Assembly (NCBI GenBank): GCA_028455995.1
Contig: JABELC010000005.1
Span: 1,116,001 to 1,180,000, forward strand
Origin: Scleromitrula shiraiana
Taxonomy: Eukaryota; Ascomycota; Leotiomycetes; Helotiales; Sclerotiniaceae
DNA: 64,000 nt
Direction: 5' to 3'
Under the pieces are notes generated by a model. That model was given only the letters and a program-made list of their open reading frames with translations. It searched no databases and had not been told where the DNA came from. The position numbers and the translations under genes are program-made. Position 1 is the first letter of the stretch. Each line of letters begins with the position of its first letter. Positions 12,127-22,055 of this stretch are shown piece by piece.

Positions 12127-12750
12127 CTTATGGGTTGGCATGGGATATGGGTTTTGGCAATGAGTTTATGGGGTAGATGAGGTCTGAGGACACGATTCAC
12201 GATTCGAGGCGCTGGCTTGGCTTGGGTTGGGTTAGGCAATAGATCGAGAGGAAAGAGAGGGGGATATAAGAGTGAAAGGAGACGGGAAGGGGAAGAGGAA
12301 TAGGGGAGCGGGAAAGAACAGGTCGGTTGCGGAAGGAAAGAGGTGTATTATATGGATTGGCACATGTTATATAATTGTACTGTCTGTACTTTGGCATAGC
12401 AATGGGCGTTATGGGTTGATTGGGTCTGTTTGCATGGATAAGATATAGGTAGATGGAGGCTTTTTGTTTAAAATGGCATGAATGAATGAACGAACCGTTT
12501 AGATAGGCAGTCGATTGACTGGTCGATCAAATATATACATTTGTAAATCGTGGTATATGCACATCATTTAGGCGTTTCACATCCCCTTAATTGTGAATCT
12601 TATGTAGATTATGCCTCACGTAGTTCCTAATGCTTAGGTATATAGAAGCAGGTTGACAATGTTTCGCCAGTAATTGGATCAATTATAATTTTATATTTAT
12701 TTCGAAAACTCCCCTCCCTATATTTGCATAATTCATACCAACTCCTCTCA
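12127..12750. other. intergenic, convergent 3' ends
   Basis: 624 bp between the SFT1 stop (+) and the ArfGAP stop (-). G-rich on the plus strand near the left end, A/T-rich on the right. No gene or structured element is seen. Confidence 0.65.
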
Positions 12751-14515
12751 TCATTGCCAAACATTCGAGAAAAGATCCTCCCCACCACCACCCGAGGAAA
12801 ACCCTCCAGCTCCAGGTTTAGTCGTTGAACTGGCATTAGCAGCCGGTGTAACCGGTGCAGCACTACTCCATCCACCAAAATCATCATCTGCTGCGACCTT
12901 TGTTGGGCTTGCCACTGTGTTGAAGCCTCCTCCTCCTCCGGGAACTATACTTTGGTTAAATAATCCTTCCCAGCCGCGTAAACTCCCTGCGTTTGTTTGA
13001 GGTGCTAGCGCGGGTTTACCAAGAGATGGACTTGTTTTGGCAGTGCTCCACGCATCGTTTGATCCCCATGCATCGGTATTACCCCAGCCGCTACTCATAG
13101 CAGGTGCAGCAGGCGGAGATTTGGCTGCGGTCGAGGCTGTAGGGCTCGATAGGTTGAAGACAGATGGTGCAGGTGGTGATGCCATTGCTTGTTTTGGTGG
13201 GGAGGCGGTGGTAACTTGCGGAGATGGTGTAGAAAAATCAAATAAATCGCCTAAAGAAGAACTTGCATTTGTGGTTTGGGGAGCAGGAGAAACCCCTGGC
13301 GCAGAATCGAACGCCCCAAATCCGCTGGAAGCACTGAATGTTCTAGAGGCTTGTGGAGGTGCGGGGGCGGCTTTTGGCTTTGAATCAAAGAATCCACCGC
13401 CGCTAAGGGGTGGAGAAGAGACTTGGGAGGAGTTAGATAGGTAGTCACTGGTAAGGCTACCTAGATTGGAGAAGGCAGATGGTTTAGATTGGGCTGGTGG
13501 AGATGTCGCAGAATTAGAAAAACTCAAGCTACTAAATGCATCGTTCATTCCTCCAAATGAAGACCTTTGCGGCGATTGTTGTGCGGCTTGCATACCACCA
13601 AAAGACCCAGATGATACATGCGACATTTGTGAAGTCTGTTGTTGAGGTTGAGGTCGAGGAGCCGATGCATAAAGTGATAGAATTGATTGTTTCAAATCAG
13701 GCCTTGACTGAACCCCTGGTTTTGGTGTTGTGCTCGATGGCCGACTGGGAGGAGCAGCCTCCGTGCCAAAGAAATCCAACCCTAGGAGAGAGTCTGCTGG
13801 TTTTGTTTGTTTTGGGGGAGCAGGCTCTGATTTTGGTGCTGGTCTCGTAGCCGCAGGGCCGGCAGTGCTTGCCCTTGGAGGTGGTGATATAGCATCACCA
13901 AATAGATCTTGTTGCGGAGCGGCACTGGCTGGTGTAGATGCCTTACTTGATGATCCGGTGGCCCTTTGCGATGTTGATCTCTCTAAATTATGTTTCTCCT
14001 TAACAAGCCCAAGGGGTATATCGTCGTCTCCCTCCGCATCAAGAGTTGCTGGATCCGGTATTCCTCCATCCATCACCCATCTCTTCGAATCATATTTGGT
14101 TCTAATAAAGTTCTCGATTTTGGCTTCAGATGGTACGTGGCCTGGAGCCAACTTTGCTTCCCAATATTTGTTTGCTCTCGCATTTCCCCATTTCAATACA
14201 CTTTGTACTTGTTCGTCCGTCCAAGTATCCAAATCAACAGATTTCACTCGACTTATATGTGTTCCCATACCACGATGTATTCCTGAGCATCGTATGCACA
14301 TAAAGACTCCCAAGTTCCAACTCGCCCATCTCGGATCTGCCACGCCAGTAATGTTAGTTATATGGTCCCCCAAAGAAGTGAAAGAGATGCAGCATACGTT
14401 TATTTCTTTTGCAATCACAACAAACCTTATTGCATTCGAGTTTCAACAGACTTTTGATAGTTTGTGTGTTCTGCGCATTACGTTCAGCCTGAGGGTTGGG
14501 TGCTCTGCGCGACAT
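12751..14515 (-). CDS. ArfGAP, Age2/SMAP type
   Basis: A 567-residue protein, exons 14398-14515 and 12751-14336 with one 61-nt intron. The ArfGAP zinc finger has Cys32, Cys35, Cys53 and Cys56 followed by IHRGMGTHISRVKSVDLDTW, with the arginine finger at about Arg61. The spacing between the Cys pairs is 17 residues, one more than in animal SMAP proteins; I recall the same KRNKHPRW form in other filamentous fungi. After about residue 150 the protein becomes a long Ser/Pro/Ala/Gln-rich disordered tail with many Phe-Gly, Asp-Leu-Phe and Trp-containing short motifs (DLFGDA, DLFDFST, ending EDLFSNVWQ) that look like adaptor-binding peptides. Expected role: stimulate GTP hydrolysis by Arf1 in trans-Golgi and endosomal coat cycling. 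The intron interrupts the zinc finger after its second Cys. Confidence 0.9.
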
Positions 14516-15087
14516 AATCCTTCTCGAGGTAAAGAAAATCCTATAAATTAATTGTACAGAATGAATTGGAAGTTTCGTCACAATTCGATGAAATGGTGAA
14601 AGGAAGAGAAAATGGTAAATTTGTTTCAAAGAAGATATTCTTGATTCCACATGTGTATCAAAGCAAAGGAAAGGAAAGGTCCGGTTGTGTATGTACGTGG
14701 CTCTATTGATAATTCAAGTGGATAAATCAAAGCAAATCCTTTGGTGAATTTTTGTGGAACCGAAGTTTGGGAAAACGTCACAGCTCTAGCTAGCTATTGC
14801 TCTCTCAGTGCTGATCTCCAATTCTCAACTGTATGGTGTATGGTGGGGTTGACATGGGAAAGCTGGGTAGAGGAAGCACTTATTATTTGAAATACTTCAA
14901 AGTGGCTGTGATATAATAATAAGGAAGGAAAGTACAAAGTACAAAGTACAAAGGAATCAATTGTATAACTTCATCATCTTACATATATTTATAATCATTG
15001 AAGTAGGTAATAGAACTCCAAATTCAAATTCAAATTCAAATTCAAATTCAAATCCTTTCTCAATCGTCAATTATATAAATTCTCTCC
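14516..15087. other. divergent promoter region, ArfGAP / MsrB
   Basis: 572 bp shared upstream region. It contains an AAAGTAC repeat near 14932-14951 and an AAATTC hexamer repeat at 15020-15053, 35 bp before the MsrB start. No gene is seen. Confidence 0.7.
15020..15053. repeat. AAATTC hexamer repeat in MsrB leader
   Basis: Five to six tandem AAATTC units immediately upstream of the MsrB long-form start codon. Confidence 0.9.
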
Positions 15088-15760
15088 ATGCGCATCCCAA
15101 GTTTCCCTTCTCTTGTTCGAACTTTCTATACTATCAGTAATTACACAGCAATTCGCCTCCCAGTAGCTCAATATAAAGCTTTACAACCATCCAGTCGTGC
15201 CGTCTTGAAATCAATGCCAACTATTCCTTTCTTATCAAGTTTCTTCAGTACTTCAAATTCTCAGAAAATGTCTTATCCAGTTCAAAAATCCGATGATGAG
15301 TGGCAAGCCGTTCTTTCTAAAGGTATATTGATTACTTGCCACTTTACTTGCCTTCCGTATTTCTGATCTAACAATCGTCATAGAACAATTTCGAGTCCTC
15401 CGTCAACAAGGCACCGAAGCTCCCTACGTCGGTAAATACGACAAGCACATGCCTAGTGAAGGTGTCTACACGTGCGCAGGATGTGATGCCCCTCTATACA
15501 AGGCTTCGCACAAATTCAAATCGGGTTGCGGATGGCCTGCATATTTCGACAATATTCCTGGTGCAGTAACAAGACATACGGATAGTACGCTGGGTATGCA
15601 GAGAACGGAGATCGTTTGCTCGAATTGCGGTGGTCATTTGGGTCATGTTTTTAAGGGAGAGGGATATCCAACACCGACGGATGAGAGGCATTGTGTAAAT
15701 AGTATCAGTATGAAGTTTTCACCGGAGGATAAGGTGGTGGATAAGGCGGGCGGGATCTGA
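15088..15760 (+). CDS. msrB: peptide methionine-(R)-S-oxide reductase MsrB, likely dual targeted
   Basis: Exons 15088-15322 and 15384-15760 encode 203 residues. The enzyme repairs methionine R-sulfoxide in proteins using thioredoxin. Visible signatures: GVYTCAGCDAPLY and EIVCSNCGGHLGHVF hold the two zinc CxxC pairs, GCGWPAYF is the substrate pocket, and RHCVNSISMKF carries the catalytic Cys. The core domain is about 140 residues. The long form begins with about 60 residues rich in Arg, Ser, Thr and hydrophobics with no acidic residue, a plausible mitochondrial presequence. A second in-frame ATG at 15268 opens MSYPVQKSDDEW, which matches the normal start of cytosolic MsrB. I annotate the longer start and infer that both may be used. 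Confidence 0.92.
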
Positions 15761-16396
15761 GGGAGCTGCATCTGCATCTACAAAGAGTAAAGTCTGAAGT
15801 GGTGGTGATAATTTAGATGATCAAATGGCTTGAATGTGGCGAATTTCGATAAATGACTGTGAATGGAAATATCAAGGATGAAATTGTAAATTATAATATC
15901 GCACATCAATACAATAAATATCTACTTTGGGTGCAAGGTGCATCTCTCCTTCAACTTTTCCAGAGGAGTTTGATTGTTTTCTTGACTTCAAAAGTTTCTT
16001 TTTCAGTGGCTAAATATCTTGCATATGCAACTTGTACGGGTCGGATTCAAAAGTTAGGATCCTTCATATATTCAATTCAAATCAAATACTGTCTTGACTA
16101 CAAATTGTGAGCTTCCCAAGTTCTAGTCTGCCCGATTTTTCAAAAACTGTTCCAGAGTTTCCAGATCAAGTTTGAATTCGTATATCTCTTCATTTTGTAC
16201 TACCACTAGAGTAATTTTGAAATATTCGCCTGGGTGATAAATCTCAATATATATTGCATTATTACTATTTCCCGATAGAAACATTCCGAAACAAAATTTA
16301 ACTACAAAACATCATCCTACTATCACAAGAAAAAAGAAAGAAAACACCAAGAACGCTGACAAGGCTTTGCACTCAGTAGATATCAACAGATCGATT
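15761..16396. other. intergenic, convergent 3' ends
   Basis: 636 bp between the MsrB stop (+) and the stop of the unknown 385-residue gene (-). A/T-rich with no repeat or gene of note. Confidence 0.65.
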
Positions 16397-17962
16397 CTAC
16401 GACGAGAACTTAAGTTCACGACGTCGCACCCTAACTTCCCCCCCCGAACTCCTCCCATCCTCGTCTTCAAAGCGCCCCCTTCCACGTCGTACCTCAAACG
16501 GGTCCTCATCATCTATGCCCGTCACCATGCTCAGCAAGCTTTCCCCCGGCTCGCCCTGGTATCTGTTGTCGCGGTTTTTTTGTACTCCGTCGCCAGCTCC
16601 AATCGCAGTCCAACCAGGCAACGATTCTTCACACCTGCCTCGAACCCACCACGGCAAATTACTAATGCAGAATTTGCGTCCGAACTTCTCTGGCCCAAGA
16701 TGAGCCATGCAATTATCGAACACGAAATTTAATTCTCGAACCTCGCGCATGCAGTCCTGACGCCTTGAGGAAAACATGGTGGCGCTTTCGCTAGAGTACT
16801 TGCGCTTCTTAATAACTTGCTCACGCCACCTTTGTCTTGCTTCAAAATCAAGTACGTATTTTGGTTTCCGCGCCACAGCCGTTTGTAGATGCCCAGGAGG
16901 TGGCAAGCTCTTCTCCTGGCTTCTAAAGATCATGATCTTCGCCACCATCAAGTAATCTTCGTATGCGGTGACTGCATCCGGACTTAGGGTTCTTCTAACT
17001 CTCAATTGTCCACTGTGATCGGCGATGTTTTTTCCACCATAGAATCGGTGGGCGAGGAAGTCGGTTGGGCTTTCGGTCCTTTGTTCTTGGAGCTCTGGCT
17101 CTGGCTCTGATTCTGGTTCTCGAGTTGGGAGATTGGCGACGCGATATGAAGGTGTCCATATAGTAACTTCGCCTTCGTCTTCGTCCTCCTCGGGAAATAT
17201 GAACTCGGCCTCGTGGTCACTGATATCTTCGATATACTGTTCTCTCTCATCGGGCTGGAGACTCCAGTGATCTTCAATATCGCCTAATCTGGGAGGACTG
17301 AGACTTGTTAGTTTGAGGACTAAAAATATTTAAACTTATAAGGGGAAGCTTCGGCTCATGAATCAACTTTCGATTGAACAGCGATGACATTATATTATTT
17401 AACATGATATTGAACAATCAAGAAATTACATTCTTCAACTCAATATCAAACAATTAATAGTACTTCATTGTTCAATTGAAAGTTAGACAATTAAATATAC
17501 AAATTTCAATTTGTATGATATAACGATTCATGAGCTAGCACAAGCCGTGGTCAGGGAATCGCAAAACTCAACAGCGATTATCAATCCAGCTTCCTCGCAA
17601 TGCAATTTCTCTCCATTATAATTTACTTACGAAGGCGGTGGTGTTATCTGCGACTGCAATCCCGAAAACAACTAACCGATCAGCATGAAAAACCCAAAGC
17701 CTAGAATCCAAATACTTACATCATGAAGAAGATCTTCCGACAACTGCAGCATGGGCATACATTTCCCCACATCTCTATCCAACGCCACCCACTTCATTTG
17801 GAGCTCTGTTGAGGCGGATAGTGCGGATTTCCATCCTGGTACATCGTAGATTTTTGTGTGGCCGTTGAGGAAATAATTGGCGGCGCTGCTGGTGCGGGCG
17901 CGCTCGTTCATCATGGTGGAGGTTGATGGGGTTGAGGTGCTGGTGTTGGTGTTGGATGGCAT
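16397..17962 (-). CDS. unknown fungal protein, 385 residues
   Basis: Three exons, 17720-17962, 17631-17653 and 16397-17288, give 385 residues. The middle exon is a 23-nt microexon, and the second intron is 342 nt, long for this window. The N terminus is a Ser/Thr/Asn-rich run, then a more ordered piece (YFLNGHTKIYDVPGWKSAL, ELQMKWVALDRDVGKCMPML). The centre is acidic and Glu/Pro-rich. The C-terminal half has a basic ordered section (VTAYEDYLMVAKIMIFRSQ, LDFEARQRWREQVIKKRKY, REVRELNFVFDNCMAHLG) and ends in an Arg/Glu-rich tail. No signal peptide, membrane segment or enzyme motif is visible. I do not recognise the family. The exon structure is supported by clean donors, acceptors and frame closure. 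Confidence 0.7.
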
Positions 17963-19226
17963 GATTTTGAGTATCTGCGTTTTCTTTTTGGTAATATTTG
18001 AATTGAATTGAAGCTTTTAAGTCACTAAGTAGTTGCTTCTGATGTTTTTGAGAAGATTTTCAATTGATTAAATTATTGAGGAGATTGATTAATGAAGTTA
18101 TTAATTGATTAAATGTGGTGCTGAGGATTTCGAATAGAATGTAGTTTCTGGTGTGTGAAAGATAGGAAGTGAAGAAGACTGCAAGCTTTCAAAAGCACCT
18201 AGTTATAATTATTGAACTCTATATCAGTCTTTTCTTATGACGTAGCTATGTGTTCACGAGTCTTCAGTAAGATACGGGTTAGTTTATGTTAAAGTAAGCT
18301 AACTCCCCTATTTTGGACGGACTCCATTAGCGAGAATTATGACCTCATTTATTCATGATGCAACTCCCACACAACTTGGTCAAATTTTGCGATAAAAACG
18401 AGCTTCAAGTTGGAGAGGCATCTATTGATTTTTCTGGTTATATAAATCAAATTTTGGAGATTTTTTAGGCATTGGAATCATCTTGTTTTTGAAGTTATCA
18501 GGTTGGATGGGGCTCGAATGCGTAGCCCCGGATCCCCGGATCTTTTCTGATTGCAAGTTAATTGGAATTACCGAAGTCATGATGCGTAGAAGAAACCTAA
18601 AAAACACTTCTACGGGTCATTCACAAGAAAAATTGGCTGGGAGGTAAGTATCAGGCTGTATTGTCGTGCTGTTTTATAGATTTCATGTTTGGATTAGTAT
18701 TACTCGAACGGTCTTAGGCTCCAGACATATACAGTATATAGTGACCAAAAAGATATAAATTTATTAATTCTGATCGCTATATTTATAATTTCATCGAATC
18801 ATCTTGTGGGATTGATTCACAGTGTGTATATGGTGGGCACTAGACTATTTGTAATCTCTGGAATTTACACAACTCGCATAGATTCTTTTTTTTATCAACC
18901 ACAGGTCTAAGAATATCACTTCAATCGAAACTGCAATAGGCTAGAGGAAACTGCAAAATAATTGGTGCAATAGGAACAAGGCCAAGGTTGCGCTAATTTA
19001 TATTTTCAGAGTTAAGTTATGTATGGAAAGATTCGTAACGCAGCAACCCAAGCAAAATCCAACAGTAAATCTAACCCTCATGATGCAGAAAGTTCATTAG
19101 CTATCCTATGTGCAATTTTTATGCCATACCCGCAGCAGTATTAGATTACCTAAAAAGTAAATTAGGACATATTCATTTCGTCCTTGTAGCTTGTCACGAA
19201 AAACGTTATGCGTCGGTGACTGAAGT
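17963..19226. other. intergenic, promoter of the 385-residue gene and 3' flank of the Rec114-like gene
   Basis: About 1.26 kb. The left part is TGATTAAT/AATTGATT-rich upstream sequence of the unknown gene. The rest is A/T-rich without a convincing reading frame, repeat or element. Confidence 0.6.
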
Positions 19227-21464
19227 TTATCTGCCGAAGCCCATCCTTCGCCAAGAAACATCCATATCCTCACACAATTTTAGAAAGTGCTCATTCTCCA
19301 AGTTCTCGCAGATAAATTCATTTAACATCTTGTGACGATCGTTGTCTGGAGCTTTAACGTAGTTTGGTGGCAACTCAACTCGTGATGAATTCCCACGTAT
19401 GGACACGAACAAATCCAAGTCATTCTGGTGGATTAAAAATGGCCGACTGGAGCCTATGGATGTATTTGTCGAGGCGTCTGAAGTAGGAACGATTTGAGAA
19501 GGCTTAAGCGCAATGGTATGGTCTCGACCAGATAGCGTTTGAGTCTGTGTCATTTTATCTACCATCTTTGGGCGCTTGTTATATTGTCCAGAATCTGTAG
19601 ATGATGGTCGTTGTTTTGTTGCTGTAGCCTTTGGTAGTGGTTTGGACCGAAAAGACACAGAATTAGTACCAGACGAAGAGCCTGCACTTTTTGTTACGAC
19701 AGGGGGCAGCTCGTCATCTCGCGTTGGCTGCGCGTTTTTTGAAACGGATTGCTTCTCAATGGACAGACTTTCGGGCTTTTTGACAGGTACCACACTATTC
19801 TTGATATTTGCAGCACGTTTTTTCGCCGGTTTTTTGGTAGATGTGGCAATTTTTGTTGTACTAGTATCACCAGAGGAGGTGTCATCGTGTGATCTCTTCA
19901 ATGACATTAATGGGCCAGAGATGGAAGTCTGTATTTCATTCGGAGAAGCTTGGAATTTAACAGGTTCTTTAGGTTTAAGAAATGGCAATTCTCGTTTCGG
20001 TGGGAGAGTAAGGCTGAAGTAACTATCATGTTCACTTGGAAGAGATATTGGACGACGATCGAGTGGTTGGGTATCACCGTGTTCATAGTTCGTATGATTA
20101 TCATGGCTCGTTTGTGGCATAGACGGTACTGGACTATTTGAAAAAATTGATTTATGTTGTGGTGGGAAAAATGGAGAAGCCGATAGTGTTTCCTCTGGCT
20201 CCTCATCAATTTGTCGTTGACTATTATCGTTTGGATGAATGAGAGATTGGTGGTTTTGAGGCGAGATAAAGTTCTCTGGAGCTTGTAATCCTATTGTAAA
20301 AGGCTAACAATGGATTAGAAAATAGAAAATGCGCCTGTCGCTTAAAACATACCTGTATTGTTTCAAGCTGTGACACATATAATGACTGCGAGTTTTTAAG
20401 TGCTTCAACAGATGGTTTCGACTGAGACATGAATGTAGATATGGATGCGGAGGACTGTGGTCTGCTGACAGGCATGCTAGACCGGGTGGATATTGTGCTA
20501 CTTGACCTATGATAACTAGGACTCGAGGTATTTGGCCGGTCTGGAATTCTGAACCTTGTATCTCCCAAAGTATTCGATTTATAGAAAGAATTAGGCACAT
20601 GTCCTGGCGATAATGGGGACATGGTGCTAGAGAATGAAGAATGAACTCTGTCCATGCTACAAGGGATAGATGGATTCACAGAGGAAGGGCTATAGGATTG
20701 AAAGGACGGGGCAGATGTCACACAATCAGTTGTCGGCAATCCTAAACCTTTCAGAATATCCAGAATACTGATAAAATCCGCTTCATCCCGGAATCTAACC
20801 TGCAATCTGCGAATCTAAAGCAACGTATTAGCACAAGAATAAAATGTAACTGGACAATGAGACAGAATAGTATTTGGTTTTAGGACGAGTTGTGACAGCG
20901 ATACAATTAAGTAAATCAGATTGGGATGTTGGATTATTGATAGAACGTGAGTGACATAAAAATGAGGTCATATAAACAAATGTATTTATTTTGTTGTTGT
21001 TTGAAAGATGAAAGAGCAGGTTGTTATATATTGTGACCTACATCGTGTGTCGATTTTGGATATCGTAATGCTAGTACGGGTGCTTTGACGACAACCCTAA
21101 CAGGAAGTTCAACACCAGGTGCTTCTCTGAAATTTCTAGCAATACCTGCGAGCTCTCCTAAGTTTTGCTCTTCCTTGAGAATCATTAGAGCCCAAGAATT
21201 TTCATTGCTATAGCCAATACATACTAGAAATTCGGCTCCGGCCACCACTTTCATCACCATATGAACTTCATTCTGTCCTTGCCAATTCCTTGTCTGTACT
21301 TTTTGGATGATAAATTCGAGATCACTTCTCGAATAATGAGTCCATGGAGGACCCTTTATAGTGCTCCCATAAGGGGATAAGGAACATGAGAACTTCACAA
21401 TAGGAACTATGATCCTTGATGATTCCTGTGATTGAAAATGGGATGAAGATGATGTTTGAGACAT
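19227..21464 (-). CDS. Rec114/Rec7-like meiotic recombination protein
   Basis: Exons 21042-21464, 20353-20814 and 19227-20303 encode 653 residues. The N-terminal roughly 165 residues are the only ordered large block: SCSLSPYGSTIKGPPWTHY, a PH-like beta-rich section, then RLQVRFRDEADFISILDILK and GLGLPTTD, which fits the Rec114 PH-like domain in which a final helix reads DF..iL..lkglG. A very long Ser/Pro/Thr-rich basic disordered middle follows. The last 45 residues form a second ordered block (MLNEFICENLENEHFLKLC, then MDVSWRRMGFGR), matching the short C-terminal helical region by which Rec114 partners form trimers with Mei4. Rec114 promotes Spo11 double-strand breaks on meiotic chromosome axes. 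The 49-nt third intron uses the upstream TTAG acceptor; the next AG shifts frame. The start is MSQTSSSS; upstream residues are hydrophobic leader translation. Identification rests on family memory, so moderate confidence. Confidence 0.62.
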
Positions 21465-22055
21465 CTTTGGCTTGAAAGTGAAAGAAAGTGAATCATTAAA
21501 TAGATAAATAAATAAATAGATGAAGGATAATAACTGAGAAAAAAATAAGAGAATATAGAGATAAGGAAACACAGGTCAGTGAGCATTACACAAAGTAAGA
21601 GAGATCGTAAGTGAATAATCAATATTAAGTTATAGTAATTAATACTGTCTTCGTCGTGTCGTCGTCGCAGTCATCGATTCAACCTAGAAGATATATATCC
21701 TCAAAAGTACAATTGTTCTCTATAAAAATATGCTCCATCAAATAGTCGACGGTGATGTATCAACAGAAGAATGAAAACAAAAACAAAAAAACGAGAAGAA
21801 ATTAATATCTAAAAGTTAAAGGTGAGGGTGAAAGTTGTGAATTATACAAATCGGGTTAGCGTATATTCTCAGAATCATACGGGATATATTTGCCTGATAT
21901 TTCAGCGAAATTGTTATTTCCAATTCTGGTCGCATTAGATAGAATTAATCGCGTCGTCTTCTTGTTGCAATCGCAATTTCTACGCGTACTTGTCGCATCG
22001 AGAGAAAGCCATTGAAGCAACATCTTGATCGCCATCGCATGGCCACACACTGACA
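21465..22055. other. divergent promoter region, Rec114-like / Rsc9
   Basis: 591 bp, A/T-rich with short CGTCGT runs near 21650-21670. A meiotic gene and a constitutive chromatin gene appear to share this upstream region. No coding gene is seen. Confidence 0.65.

Noticed and set aside
13730..14551. 273-codon plus-strand open frame opposite the ArfGAP gene
   Set aside because: It lies entirely antisense to a strongly supported gene, has no family features, and its length follows from the low stop frequency opposite Ser/Pro/Ala-rich codons.
19907..20209. Alternative third exon frame for the Rec114-like gene using the AATAG acceptor
   Set aside because: It keeps the joint in frame but leads to about 100 residues without Rec114 features and then stops; the upstream TTAG acceptor reads into the conserved C-terminal block.
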